A stretch of 64,000 bases of DNA from a virus, in IMG/VR virus record IMGVR_UViG_3300050821_010764, positions 1 through 64,000 of that record; one strand, 5' to 3'. Made by a program: the position numbers and the translations under genes. Of the stretch, positions 21,319 to 30,871 are shown piece by piece. The notes under the pieces are model-generated. The model had not been told where the DNA came from. It saw only the letters and a list, made by a program, of their open reading frames with translations, and ran no database searches. How positions within the stretch are numbered: position 1 is the stretch's first letter; each line of letters opens with the position of its first letter.

Positions 21319-21909
21319 TTGAATACTATTGTAACTGAAACGACTGAACATGGCGAAATGCCAATTGACGTCTATCACAAGCTAGCCAATGACCGTATTT
21401 TGTTCATCACAGAGTACATTACTGATCGTGTTGCTGCCGACATCACCGCTACTCTATTATTGAAGGACAGTGAAGATTCTGAAAAGAAGATAACTTTGTT
21501 TATCAATTCACAGGGCGGCGACATTCGTAATGCTTTTATGATTGTTGATATGATGAACATGATTGATGCTCCTATCGAAACAGTCTGCATTGGCGCTGCC
21601 ATGGATGAAGCCGCTCTCATTTTGACTTCTGGTGCTCCTGGCATGAGATTTGCTACCAAAAATTCTCGTATTGCTGCTAGCCAGCTGGTACATGAGTGGA
21701 TTACCCGCGCCGACCTAACAGATGCTAAAAGGTATTTGGAGTTGGCATTAGTTGATAACAAACGCATGATGGAGATTTTTGCTAAAACAACCGGTAAAAG
21801 TTTAAAGCAAGTCATGGAAGATTTTGAGCGACGAGTGTTTATGGGTGCTGCTCATGCAGCCAAGTATGGTTTAATTGACAAAGTAGTTAGTTTTAGTAAG
21901 GTGCAATAA
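21319..21909 (+). CDS. ClpP-like protein lacking all catalytic residues (ClpR-like)
   Basis: A 196-residue ClpP-fold protein with TTG start. The fold signature is clear (LFINSQGGDIRNAFMIVDMM, APIETVCIG, KYGLIDKVV), but each triad position is changed: Ser to Asp96 (GAAMDEAA), His to Ser121 (NSRIAASQ), and Asp to Arg (FERRVF). It thus cannot hydrolyse peptides and resembles ClpR subunits of cyanobacteria and plastids, which mix with active ClpP. The next gene, overlapping by one base, is an active-type ClpP, so a mixed barrel is likely. The pair is last in an operon with HU-like and DksA-like genes. Confidence 0.9.
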   Translation: MNTIVTETTEHGEMPIDVYHKLANDRILFITEYITDRVAADITATLLLKDSEDSEKKITLFINSQGGDIRNAFMIVDMMNMIDAPIETVCIGAAMDEAALILTSGAPGMRFATKNSRIAASQLVHEWITRADLTDAKRYLELALVDNKRMMEIFAKTTGKSLKQVMEDFERRVFMGAAHAAKYGLIDKVVSFSKVQ

Positions 21910-22502
21910 TGGGAAAAGGATGCGATCACAATCACGACCATATTCGTGCTCCCCTTCTTGCAGGATATGCTGACACCTATGTTAAACTGGCTAAACATCG
22001 TATTTTGGTGGTAGCCGAAGATGTTTCTGACACCATGGCAGCGGAATTGTCCGCTATGTTGCTCTATTTTGACAACGAAGATCATGAAGCAACCATTGAA
22101 ATGCACATTCATTCTGATGGTGGGGCTGTAACGGGATTGCTAAACATTTATGATGTTATGCAAATGGTTCAAGCTCCCATCAAAACTGTTTGTGTAGGTA
22201 AGTGTTTTTCAGCAGCGGCTGTATTATTGGCAGCAGGTAATAAAGGTGAAAGGTATGCTCAGAAGAATTCTAGCATTATGATTCACGGTATTCAGTGCGG
22301 TTTTCCCATTCCAGGTCACGACATGACCTCTTCCAAAAACTATTATGAGTTTTTGGTGGAAAACAACGACAATATTATGAAGATTTTGGCACATCATACG
22401 GGTCACTCCCTCGAAAAAGTGAAGAATGACTGCAAGCAAGATGTTTACATGGATGCCAAGCAAGCGTTAGAATATGGACTAATTGACCATATCATCGGAT
22501 AA
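21909..22502 (+). CDS. clpP: ClpP-like serine protease, triad intact
   Basis: A 197-residue ClpP. The triad is complete: Ser101 (GKCFSAAA), His126 (SSIMIHG) and Asp178 (CKQDVYM), and the HSDGGAVTGLLNIYDVM substrate strand and EYGLIDHIIG end fit. The N-terminus has an unusual His/Cys-rich tip (CDHNHDH) that may bind metal. ClpP forms 14-subunit barrels fed by AAA unfoldases (ClpX, ClpA), none of which is seen here, so host unfoldases or another phage protein would be needed. It may degrade tmRNA-tagged products or host proteins, or act in head maturation. A terminator follows. Confidence 0.93.
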   Translation: MGKGCDHNHDHIRAPLLAGYADTYVKLAKHRILVVAEDVSDTMAAELSAMLLYFDNEDHEATIEMHIHSDGGAVTGLLNIYDVMQMVQAPIKTVCVGKCFSAAAVLLAAGNKGERYAQKNSSIMIHGIQCGFPIPGHDMTSSKNYYEFLVENNDNIMKILAHHTGHSLEKVKNDCKQDVYMDAKQALEYGLIDHIIG

Positions 22503-22522
22503 ATGAAGTGTGTTGTGGAGTC

Positions 22523-22558
22523 AATAATGCCCTCGTAACTGAGGGCATTATTGTTTTA
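22523..22558 (+). terminator. Intrinsic terminator after the HU-DksA-Clp operon
   Basis: A 12-bp perfect stem (AATAATGCCCTC 22524-22535 with GAGGGCATTATT 22542-22553), loop GTAACT, then GTTTT. Confidence 0.85.
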
Positions 22559-22601
22559 GCTGTCTGAAATGTGAGGAATATCAATAATTCCCTATATCTT
22601 T

Positions 22602-23999
22602 ATGCTAAAAGTGGCGGTTCCTGATCCAGTTCAATTAAAGCTGAGACAAAACAAAAAGTTATGGAATAAAGAAGTCTCGACTTTTATTAATGATCTGATC
22701 AATTTCAAAAAGACTATGAATGGTGCTCCCTCCAAATTTCATCCGGAGAAAGGTACTATTAAAGATCCTATTCCTGCCGATCCTGCTACTATCATTGGAG
22801 TTTTAGCCGACGATTTTCGTGATATTGCTGAAAAGGGCAATGCCATCATTACAGAGCAGATTAATTACTCCAAGACCCGTCGTAAATCCCAGCCAAAGGC
22901 TCCATTAGCTCCTGCACCGACTGGAACCGCTCCAACTACACCTCCGACTCCTGAAGCGCCTCCTGCGCCAGATTTGTCCAAGCAATTGGCAGCTTTTGAA
23001 CAAAAGTATGGTTTGGTTGCCGAAGGCTCTAATCCACTCTCTAGATTTTTCACCAGATTGTTAACTCCAACTTTTGGTGTTAGTGAAGCGGCTCGTATTC
23101 GTAAATATAGGATGTCTTTGCTGGATGCTTGTGTCAAAACTTATAAAGCACTTGGCAAGTTACAGGTAGAGATTGTTAAATCTTCTCCCGAAAGTATTAA
23201 TATGTCTAATTCCATTCTTCATCAAGCATGGAACGATTGGACTTTAGTGGTAAGAGGTTTGGCTACCTATAAACAGAATATGCCAAAAGAAGTTCCAGAT
23301 GCTGGTGGTGAAATTGCTCCTCCCGAAGATATGTCAACCACTACACCAGTTACTCCTGGTGCTCCCTCCACGCCCCAAGAAGACCCATCTAAATTTCCTT
23401 CTCTTAAACAGGCGTTGGATGCGGTCAATGATTTTAATGCTAACTCCGGAAGATTCACCTCTGATAATGTAGGTGATTTGGTTAGGACTATTGAAAAGTT
23501 TTATATGACCAAGAACTTGACTACCGCTCAGGCAGTAGTTAAAGCCTATCAAAAACTATTAAGTGATCTGAACACTAAGTACCAGACTGCTGGCAGCAAT
23601 TTAAGTGAAGTCGCGGATATGAAAGAAGAGAATAAACGAGCCAATAATCCTCCCGCTACAGCTGCGGTAAGCTCTCATTTAGAGAAGGTTTCTCAAGATT
23701 TCTTGAAGAAGTGGTTGGGTAAAACTACACATCAACTAAGCGTATTTGATAAAACCTCTGTGTATCGTTTAGATATTTACAAGATGGCAGGTGAAATTAG
23801 AAAGAACATTAACCAGACCATGGATTCTTTGGAAAAAGGAATGAGTGTTGATGAGCTAGATCCGTTAGTGACTCAGATTAACAAAGATATGTCAGCTATG
23901 AGAATGTTCATGAGATCTTTGCATCTTAATGCTCCTCCACAAAAGAAGAAGACTCCTCGTAGTCAGCTACCGCCTGGTGCGTTAGAAAACATTTTTTGA
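22602..23999 (+). CDS. Probable virion protein with Pro/Thr-rich linkers
   Basis: A 465-residue protein with three helical blocks (about 1-85, 125-220, 260-450) separated by two linkers rich in Pro, Ala and Thr (about 90-125 and 235-265). Such bead-on-string layout is usual for structural or scaffold proteins of large phages. No enzyme motif is seen. CCTATATC lies about 11 bases before ATG 22602 with no Shine-Dalgarno. Confidence 0.8.
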   Translation: MLKVAVPDPVQLKLRQNKKLWNKEVSTFINDLINFKKTMNGAPSKFHPEKGTIKDPIPADPATIIGVLADDFRDIAEKGNAIITEQINYSKTRRKSQPKAPLAPAPTGTAPTTPPTPEAPPAPDLSKQLAAFEQKYGLVAEGSNPLSRFFTRLLTPTFGVSEAARIRKYRMSLLDACVKTYKALGKLQVEIVKSSPESINMSNSILHQAWNDWTLVVRGLATYKQNMPKEVPDAGGEIAPPEDMSTTTPVTPGAPSTPQEDPSKFPSLKQALDAVNDFNANSGRFTSDNVGDLVRTIEKFYMTKNLTTAQAVVKAYQKLLSDLNTKYQTAGSNLSEVADMKEENKRANNPPATAAVSSHLEKVSQDFLKKWLGKTTHQLSVFDKTSVYRLDIYKMAGEIRKNINQTMDSLEKGMSVDELDPLVTQINKDMSAMRMFMRSLHLNAPPQKKKTPRSQLPPGALENIF

Positions 24000-24005
24000 G
24001 GTAAT

Positions 24006-24413
24006 ATGGAAGAGGGTATCATCTACATTCATAATAACGTTTTTAACACGCTAATAGCTGTTTCAGAAGATGAGCAGGCGCAGGGTTTAATGGGACAAAC
24101 TTGGCCACCTCCCGTTATGTCATTTGTTTATGCGGAACCGCGTGTTACTAAATTCTGGATGAAGAACACTCCAAGCCCATTAGATATTGTGTTTTGCCAC
24201 AATGGTAAGGTTACTCAAATTTGTAAGGGCGAACCCTACTCTACCACTATGATTGGTGATAACAAATTTAGTGATTTGGTCATCGAGTTCCCATATGGGA
24301 CCGCTGTAACCTCAGGTATCAAATTGGGGCATAGTGTGGGACTCGTCAAACCGACCGTCGAGGAATTAAAAAAAATCATTGCTGAAAAATATCATGGAAT
24401 TGTAAAACTTTGA
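24006..24413 (+). CDS. DUF192 family protein
   Basis: A 135-residue DUF192 protein. Motifs EDEQAQGLMGQ, VTKFWMKNTPSPLDIVFCHNGKV and the GDNKFSDLVIEFPYGTA region follow the family order (normally '...RGLMxR', 'FxMxNTxxPLDxxFxxxxG'). The family's role is unsettled; it is a small beta-fold protein often exported in bacteria, but no signal peptide is seen here. Confidence 0.85.
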   Translation: MEEGIIYIHNNVFNTLIAVSEDEQAQGLMGQTWPPPVMSFVYAEPRVTKFWMKNTPSPLDIVFCHNGKVTQICKGEPYSTTMIGDNKFSDLVIEFPYGTAVTSGIKLGHSVGLVKPTVEELKKIIAEKYHGIVKL

Positions 24414-24446
24414 CGGGCTTGCTTTTCTAATTTTAGTGATTATGTT

Positions 24447-25451
24447 ATGGGTATCAAGATGGAACTCATTCAAGACTTTAACAAAATTCTGACCTCCTTC
24501 AACATCAAGGCTTCCTGTGTCGATCACAGAAGGGTGGATAACTATTTCTACTATGACCTGAAGTTGAATCCTAGTGCTAAAGTGAAGGATGTGCAAAAGT
24601 ATAGTGATGAGATTTCGCTGGCACTCAAAACGCCATGTAAACCTAGTGTCAAGGTTTTACACAGTGAGGGTGTGGTTAGATTAGAATTTGCCACGCCACG
24701 TTTAGCTCCGCTCAAACTATTTGATTACTTTACTAACTATGGTATTCCTAAAGGTGAGATCAACTGCCTATTAGGTCAGACAGTAGATGGCAAAGAGATG
24801 TGGATGGATTTAGCTACTAATCCTCATATGATTGTTTCTGGCACCACAGGATCTGGTAAAAGCACACTCATTCACAATATCATCGCTAACCTGCTTAATT
24901 ACAACAATGTGGATTTGTATCTATCCGATCCGAAGCGTATTGAGTTTATTGAGTACAGTAATCGTATTAAGAGTATCGATGTTCGATTTTCTTACGATGA
25001 AACTTTGGCACTCATCAATAATGCCTTAGAGTTGATGGAATTTAGATATGAACTGATACGTCGGGGTAATATCAAGATTACAGATTTCAAACCAATGGTA
25101 ATTATCATTGATGAGTTTGCCGATCTTATTATGCAAGATAAGAATGATGCCTTTTATACTTCGCTGTGTCGTCTAGCGCAGAAGTGTCGAGCGGCTCGTA
25201 TTCATATCATTCTGGCGACGCAGCGTCCCTCGGTCAATATTATTAATGGAACCATCAAAGCTAACTTTCCGGCTCGCATTGCCTGCCGAGTAGCTAGCCA
25301 TGTGGATTCCAAAGTTATTCTCGATGCTTCTGGAGCTGAGAACCTATTGGGTAAGGGTGATGCTTTGGTTCGCGATAACTCACGTTTTCTAGAACGTTTT
25401 CAAGTGGCATATACTGACGCAGCGGAAGTCTGCTCTGTATTCGGAGAATAA
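24447..25451 (+). CDS. FtsK/SpoIIIE-type DNA translocase motor
   Basis: A 334-residue P-loop ATPase of the FtsK-HerA class. An N-terminal alpha/beta region (1-115) precedes Walker A GTTGSGKST (about 132-140), 'YLSDPKRIEF', Walker B VIIIDEFADLIM, and IILATQRPS. Cellular FtsK has membrane and gamma domains; both are absent, so this is a soluble motor of the size seen in plasmid and phage translocases. It could pump or clear DNA during replication or packaging. No classic terminase is in the window. The start is ATG 24447 or, if the internal ATG is used, 24459. Confidence 0.9.
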   Translation: MGIKMELIQDFNKILTSFNIKASCVDHRRVDNYFYYDLKLNPSAKVKDVQKYSDEISLALKTPCKPSVKVLHSEGVVRLEFATPRLAPLKLFDYFTNYGIPKGEINCLLGQTVDGKEMWMDLATNPHMIVSGTTGSGKSTLIHNIIANLLNYNNVDLYLSDPKRIEFIEYSNRIKSIDVRFSYDETLALINNALELMEFRYELIRRGNIKITDFKPMVIIIDEFADLIMQDKNDAFYTSLCRLAQKCRAARIHIILATQRPSVNIINGTIKANFPARIACRVASHVDSKVILDASGAENLLGKGDALVRDNSRFLERFQVAYTDAAEVCSVFGE

Positions 25452-26797
25452 TGCAAACAGTTCGTCCCGATAATCTACTAGAGGTAGATAATCTCATTGA
25501 TAGTTTCTTGAAAAAGCATGAGCAAGGTATTGCTACTTTGCATCGTATCTATTTTCATAACAGTGATCAGTTGTCCATTCGCGCTTTAGTGGCGGAACTA
25601 ATGGATGAATTGAGGACGGGCTGCGTTACTTTTTTGAATAAAGATTCTTCTATGGAAGAGTTAGATGCTTATCTGTTTTATATTGTCAATGATTTTGCCA
25701 AGAAGAAAGCAGCTTCGCACGCCAAAAGAAAAACAGAGTACCTGTGCCCCGGTTGTCTCGTTTCTGGTAAAGAAAATCTAATCTTCATCATCAATAAGTT
25801 TTTTAGGTGCGAAGATTGTGAAGCAGAATTACGTAGCGCAACCGACCCTAAAAGAGTTGCCTTCTATCGTACCTTCTATAAACATAATAAGAATGGCTAC
25901 AGATGTTCGGACTGTGAGCGATTTATTCCACATCCTATCGATGATTCTCCGGTGGTATCCTGTCCCTATTTCGACTGTGTTTTTGTAGGAGCTTGGTCAT
26001 CTCTCAGACGAATGCACCATCCCAACTCTCAAAGTAATGTAGAGATGTTAACTTTGGATGCCGATCAAGGTGGGCAGTGTTGGAAAAATGTCATTCCAGA
26101 CTACGCCATGGATCCACAGAATCAGTTGTTAGAGCAAGAACAACTAGATAATAATGTCAAACTTCTCAAAGAAGTGATTGACTCTCAGAGTACCAGCATT
26201 CATTATAGTAGTTCTGAGTTTACTGTCAAACATAAATGTTTAGTATATGAAGCTTTCAAGAAACTACTGAAAAAGTATCCCGAAGGAATGGTAGAGTATC
26301 TGCTGTATGGCAGTAGGTCAGGCGGTTTCCAACATAAAGCTTTTCAAGAATACATTAATTTATTGGAGGCATCCATTCCCTTCTCTTTTAATAAGGGGAA
26401 GAAGCCTTATAAGGTAGAATCCCTGTTGGACCCTAATCTTAATCTATTTGATGGTATTAGTGTGTTTGAGGGAATGGTTTCTGATAAACTAGAAATCAAA
26501 AATGGAACCAAAGAATTTTATGTAGGCGGCAGAAAAGCCGCTTACACTCAACCATATTTCATGGGCAAAATTCTAAGCATTACTGAAAAGACCAGTAAAG
26601 CACCGCTAACCGATCATATTGAAGAATATAGTTTTATCAAAATCAAAATGAGGGATATAGATCCTGGTACAGAGGTTATTGTTACTCATTTAAGAGTGCC
26701 TCCACACTATCAGATGGGCGGTATGGTTCACGTCAATCGAATAAGAAAAAAGATTGTAGACCGCGCCCACCTTCTGAAAAAAGGCTACAATGAATAA
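25451..26797 (+). CDS. Zinc-finger protein of unknown function
   Basis: A 448-residue protein with a one-base TAATG overlap to the FtsK-like gene. It has two zinc knuckle pairs: CPGC...CEDC (about 98-125) and CSDC...CPYFDC (about 153-177). The N-terminal 90 residues are helical; the C-terminal part is beta-rich (EEYSFIKIKMRDIDPGTEVIVTH), perhaps an OB- or SH3-like fold. It could be a DNA-binding partner of the translocase. No family is recognised. Confidence 0.75.
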   Translation: MQTVRPDNLLEVDNLIDSFLKKHEQGIATLHRIYFHNSDQLSIRALVAELMDELRTGCVTFLNKDSSMEELDAYLFYIVNDFAKKKAASHAKRKTEYLCPGCLVSGKENLIFIINKFFRCEDCEAELRSATDPKRVAFYRTFYKHNKNGYRCSDCERFIPHPIDDSPVVSCPYFDCVFVGAWSSLRRMHHPNSQSNVEMLTLDADQGGQCWKNVIPDYAMDPQNQLLEQEQLDNNVKLLKEVIDSQSTSIHYSSSEFTVKHKCLVYEAFKKLLKKYPEGMVEYLLYGSRSGGFQHKAFQEYINLLEASIPFSFNKGKKPYKVESLLDPNLNLFDGISVFEGMVSDKLEIKNGTKEFYVGGRKAAYTQPYFMGKILSITEKTSKAPLTDHIEEYSFIKIKMRDIDPGTEVIVTHLRVPPHYQMGGMVHVNRIRKKIVDRAHLLKKGYNE

Positions 26798-27257
26798 AGC
26801 TCAATACGCAGTATATGATGTATACAAGCCTGAGACTAATTACATAAAGCTATCTACACCTTTTTTGGTAAAATCTCGTTGTAAGTTTTGTCGAGGATTA
26901 CCTATGCATTACTACTACATCAAAAGCCGTGGATTGTATCAAGATCCTAGCAAATTGGTGCAATGGTTTCAGGATGTTTCAAAACATTTTAAGAGAATGT
27001 GTACGGAACACTATTTTTTGAGTGAGCCACGATACTGTGGTGGAATGGCGAATTTTTCGCAGACTCCCTTTTACAAAGGATATAATCCAACACTACACCG
27101 CACTCGTGGTGTTAGCAACTCATCTGAAATGTCAGAATTTCTAATGTGTGAATGTGGCGGGACCTCTTGGGCGTTTAGAAACAAAGCCGTCAAGAACCGA
27201 CCTGAAATTGTTAATAGGAAGTCTCGTAAAAATTTCCCTCAAAAATTCGAATTTTGA
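26790..27257 (+). CDS. Cys-rich hypothetical protein
   Basis: A 155-residue protein overlapping the previous gene by 8 bases. CKFC near 31 and CECGG near 120, with further Cys at about 72 and 89, suggest a zinc ribbon. Strong aromatic content (HYYYIKSRGLY). The function is unknown. Confidence 0.75.
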   Translation: MNKAQYAVYDVYKPETNYIKLSTPFLVKSRCKFCRGLPMHYYYIKSRGLYQDPSKLVQWFQDVSKHFKRMCTEHYFLSEPRYCGGMANFSQTPFYKGYNPTLHRTRGVSNSSEMSEFLMCECGGTSWAFRNKAVKNRPEIVNRKSRKNFPQKFEF

Positions 27258-27661
27258 AAGGATAACACAGAAAGTTTATTTTTAACCTGATGTTCTAGAG
27301 TTAGGAAGTTATCAGATAATTCTTCAAAGAGTTTCCACTGACGATTGATTAATCGGTAGCAAGAATAGTAAGATAATCTAGCTACTGTGTCATAATAGTC
27401 TTTGCTAGCAAATCTAAGGTGGTCGGGCGCTAAAGTATTAGCGAAAAAAATCCAATCTCCTAAATTCTGGTAGGTTAAAAAATCTTGATTACTGCGGGCT
27501 TGCGCAAACTGCAAAGTGACACTATCTTTAGAGAGATCGAACTGCGCGGTTTTATATTTTCCGTAAATACTGATGATATAAGCTTTAGTGTCGCGTTGAC
27601 ATTTCAAATCGTCGAGCATTTCCTCAAAAAAGTTAGTAATGTTTCTATGAGTAGTATCCAT
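27239..27661 (-). CDS. Hypothetical protein, minus strand
   Basis: A 140-residue minus-strand protein filling a 440-base gap between + strand genes, converging with the gene at 26790 (19-base overlap). Helical and Tyr-rich; no motif. Accepted because the gap would otherwise be empty and codon content looks normal. Confidence 0.65.
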   Translation of the reverse strand: MDTTHRNITNFFEEMLDDLKCQRDTKAYIISIYGKYKTAQFDLSKDSVTLQFAQARSNQDFLTYQNLGDWIFFANTLAPDHLRFASKDYYDTVARLSYYSCYRLINRQWKLFEELSDNFLTLEHQVKNKLSVLSFQNSNF

Positions 27662-27701
27662 TCTCTCATACAGAAATATTGAAAGACATTCCGGAGATTA
27701 C

Positions 27702-29489
27702 ATGAAAACATTAGTAATAGTTGAGTCCCCAGCCAAGGGTCAGAAGATTCAAGAGTATTTGGGCAAAGACTATATCGTTATGGCAAGCAAGGGACATATT
27801 ACTGATCTTGCTAAAGGTGGTAAGCATGGTTTAGGGGTTGATATCGACAATAATTTCAAACCACGCTATGTTCTCTCGGAAGATCGTTTGGATATCATGG
27901 ATGATTTGCTGGCAGCCGCCAAAAGAGTCGACCGTATCTTGGTGGCATCCGACCCCGATAGAGAGGGCGAAGCTATCGCTTGGCATTTGGCTGACCGTTT
28001 AGCCGATACTGGCAAACCAATTAAGAGAATGGTTTTTAATAAAATCAAGAAGGATGCCATTCAAAAAGCTTTAAAAGAGATTCGAGATATTGATATTGAT
28101 CTATTCCATTCGCAGGAAGCTCGCCGCATCCTAGACCGTTTGGTGGGGTTTATGGCATCGCCTTTCTTGATGAATTTCTTTGGTCCCAAATTGTCCGCAG
28201 GACGCGTTCAGTCGGTAGTGACCCGCATGGTTATTGACCGTGAACGTGAAATTGAGAATTTCGTTCCAGAAAACTTTTGGACTATTCAAGCTAAACTGAC
28301 TAAAGACTCTAAGGAAAGTTTCGTTGCAAAGTATATTAACAAGATCACTACCCTGGCAGATGCTAATGCAGCACAGACCGCTTTGGATGTGAAAGATTAC
28401 GTTATTTCTGATGTGATAGTAGATGAGGAAAAGAAGTCTCCTCAAGCCCCGCTAGTTACCTCTACCCTTCAGCGTTTGATGTCTAAAATGCATGGATTTG
28501 ATGCTGAGCGCACTATGAAGGCAGCACAGGTATTATATGAAAGTGGCTATGTTTCCTACATTAGAACTGACTCTGTTAGAGTGGGAGATGAGGATATCAC
28601 TAATGTCCGTCAATGGCTGAAGGATAACAAGCATGCCGTTCCAGCTAAACCTAACTCTTTCCCGAATAGAGACGCGGCTCAGGATGCCCACGAATGTATT
28701 CATCCGACTGATTTGAGTTTGTTACCGAATCAAAATTACGCTATCATCAATCCTGATGAGAAAGCCGTCTATGAGATTATCTGGAAGTGCTTTGTGGCAA
28801 GCCAGATGAACCCGGCAGTCTACGATACTTTGAGCGTAACAGCTCATCCACAGGGTAATCCTAAGGCTAAGGTCAGAGCAACTGGCAAGGCTCTTAAGAG
28901 CAAGGGCTATTTGGATATCCTAGGAATTGATGATACTCAATCAATTGATATTCCTACTTTGAAAGTAGGAGAGATTGTTCATTTAACTGGTAAGGGCGCT
29001 CTCAAAATGGAAAAGAAATCCACGCAGCCTCCGCCACGTTTTTCAGAAGATAAGCTAATTAAAGAATTGGTTAACCGAAATATTGGCAGACCCGCGACAT
29101 ATGCTGAATTGTTAAGCAAGATTACTTCACGTCTCTATGTAGAGAAGAAGGGTAACGTTTATCACGCTACCGATTTAGGTAAGCAAATTACCGATGTATT
29201 AACCAAATTCTTCACTTTTATGGATTACAATTATACTGCCAAGATGGAACAGCAGTTGGATGAAATTGAAAGTGGAAAAGTAAATCATGTTGATATGTTG
29301 AAAAAGTTTTTTCCAGAATTCAAAAAGGAACTTGACAAGGCATATCTAGGTCATGGCGGCACCCTGTGCAAAGATTGTGGCAGCCCCATGTCAGTTCGCA
29401 CTACCAAGACTGGAGATAAGTTTCTTGGTTGTTCCAATTATCCGAAGTGCCGATGTACCATTAATCTTGGTGCTTCCCCAGCAGCGTAA
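27702..29489 (+). CDS. topA: DNA topoisomerase I (type IA)
   Basis: A 595-residue type IA topoisomerase, which relaxes negative supercoils by passing one strand through a break held by a Tyr. TOPRIM domain: LVIVESPAKG at the start and SDPDREGEAIAWHLA. Active-site Tyr286 lies in SYIRTDS, and ARRILDRLVGF and SAGRVQS are present. It ends with one four-Cys zinc finger (CKDCGSP, FLGCSNYPKCR). Bacterial TopA is about 865 residues; this shorter form with a single zinc finger is like phage and plasmid copies. Preceded by CGGAG. Confidence 0.97.
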   Translation: MKTLVIVESPAKGQKIQEYLGKDYIVMASKGHITDLAKGGKHGLGVDIDNNFKPRYVLSEDRLDIMDDLLAAAKRVDRILVASDPDREGEAIAWHLADRLADTGKPIKRMVFNKIKKDAIQKALKEIRDIDIDLFHSQEARRILDRLVGFMASPFLMNFFGPKLSAGRVQSVVTRMVIDREREIENFVPENFWTIQAKLTKDSKESFVAKYINKITTLADANAAQTALDVKDYVISDVIVDEEKKSPQAPLVTSTLQRLMSKMHGFDAERTMKAAQVLYESGYVSYIRTDSVRVGDEDITNVRQWLKDNKHAVPAKPNSFPNRDAAQDAHECIHPTDLSLLPNQNYAIINPDEKAVYEIIWKCFVASQMNPAVYDTLSVTAHPQGNPKAKVRATGKALKSKGYLDILGIDDTQSIDIPTLKVGEIVHLTGKGALKMEKKSTQPPPRFSEDKLIKELVNRNIGRPATYAELLSKITSRLYVEKKGNVYHATDLGKQITDVLTKFFTFMDYNYTAKMEQQLDEIESGKVNHVDMLKKFFPEFKKELDKAYLGHGGTLCKDCGSPMSVRTTKTGDKFLGCSNYPKCRCTINLGASPAA

Positions 29490-29519
29490 CGTTTTTAGAA
29501 AGAACGAGCTATCGATTAC

Positions 29520-30848
29520 ATGAGTAATAAACTAACTGAGAAAAAAGACTATTTGACTCCTGACAAACTAGAAGGTCAGGAACATCTTTCTTTGCAACAA
29601 CTAGCGAAGCTAGTTCCTTCAACTGGAAAATATCCAGTTGATTTTGGTGTGCCCCGCCCACCAGCTAACTTCATCGATTTGATGAACTGGACGGCTGATC
29701 AATTCAGTCCTGCTCTTAAGGATCAAACCCTCTTAAACAAGTTTGTTCACAACCGCATTATTGTTGACGGACAATTTTTGCATTTCTGTAAAGATAATGG
29801 GGTGACCGTAGAGTGTCTGTATAAAGACTCTATCATTTCCTGGAAGACCGATCATAACTATGAGAAGTTCTTTGCCCAGGGTGTTTTTCTCATCAAGGCT
29901 AAAGGACTAGAATTCCTTCATGCAGCCCTTTTCCACAAAGGTAATCAAAACGAAGATGAGATTAGCTTCTTTGTTATCTGTTCAGAAAAGAACTATGAGG
30001 CTTACGTCAAGTTGCGCAATCAGTTTGATGAGTGGGTACAAGAGCGAGACCGTAGCAACCTACACATTCGTGTGATTGACGGCGAGGATATTCCTTATAC
30101 CAAGGACGCTTCTTGGGAAGAATTATTCTTGCCCGAGGACATTAAAAATGAATTAAAGGGATTAGTGGAGAATTTCCTATCTTCTAAGGATTTCTATCTG
30201 GAGAAGAAGATTCCTTGGAAGCGCGGTTTCTTGTTGTATGGCAAGCCGGGCAATGGCAAGACCTCTATCATCCGCACTATTATGTCGGAGTACAACTTTA
30301 AGCCAGTTACCATTGTACCTGGTGCCAACGATGAGGCAGTAAGAGAAGCGTTTTCATACGCAGAAGAACAAAGCCCTTCGTTGCTTTATTTTGAAGATTT
30401 AGATTCCCTCCTGGAAAAAAGCGTGGATATCTCTTCTTTCTTGAATTTGATGGATGGTATCTCTACCAAGAATGGATTACTGGTAATAGCGACAGCTAAT
30501 GATGTCAAAAAGCTAAAAACCAATATTACCCAGAGACCATCTAGGTTTGATAGAAAGTTTGAGATTCCTCTACCAAATCAAGAAATGGCTTATATATATC
30601 TTAAGAGATGGTTTGGTAATATCATTAGTACCCAGAAGGTGCGTGAGCTTGCCAAATACGCTGAAAAGTACGAGTTTTCTTATGCTTACTTAAAAGAACT
30701 TTACATCTCTTCGATGTTCGAGGCTTTGGCACACAACCGCAAGGCGCCGACTGTCAAGGATGTAGATAATACGCTGCAACGTCTGGTGAAAGACAAAAAC
30801 ATTTTGAATAACGGTAGTTCCATCAACACGGATAAGTATTTCAAGTGA
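29520..30848 (+). CDS. AAA+ ATPase (Bcs1-like)
   Basis: A 442-residue AAA+ protein. The N-terminal 200 residues are of unknown fold; the ATPase core has Walker A LLYGKPGNGKTS (about 238), Walker B LLYFEDLDSLL (about 288), a sensor-1 ATAND and RPSRFDRKFEIPLP (arginine finger region), in the arrangement of Bcs1/FtsH-class AAA proteins. It may be an unfoldase or remodelling factor; whether it feeds the ClpP barrel is unknown, and I see no IGF-type ClpP-docking loop. Confidence 0.88.
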   Translation: MSNKLTEKKDYLTPDKLEGQEHLSLQQLAKLVPSTGKYPVDFGVPRPPANFIDLMNWTADQFSPALKDQTLLNKFVHNRIIVDGQFLHFCKDNGVTVECLYKDSIISWKTDHNYEKFFAQGVFLIKAKGLEFLHAALFHKGNQNEDEISFFVICSEKNYEAYVKLRNQFDEWVQERDRSNLHIRVIDGEDIPYTKDASWEELFLPEDIKNELKGLVENFLSSKDFYLEKKIPWKRGFLLYGKPGNGKTSIIRTIMSEYNFKPVTIVPGANDEAVREAFSYAEEQSPSLLYFEDLDSLLEKSVDISSFLNLMDGISTKNGLLVIATANDVKKLKTNITQRPSRFDRKFEIPLPNQEMAYIYLKRWFGNIISTQKVRELAKYAEKYEFSYAYLKELYISSMFEALAHNRKAPTVKDVDNTLQRLVKDKNILNNGSSINTDKYFK

Positions 30849-30871
30849 AGGTTAAAACGGGTCATTGATTC

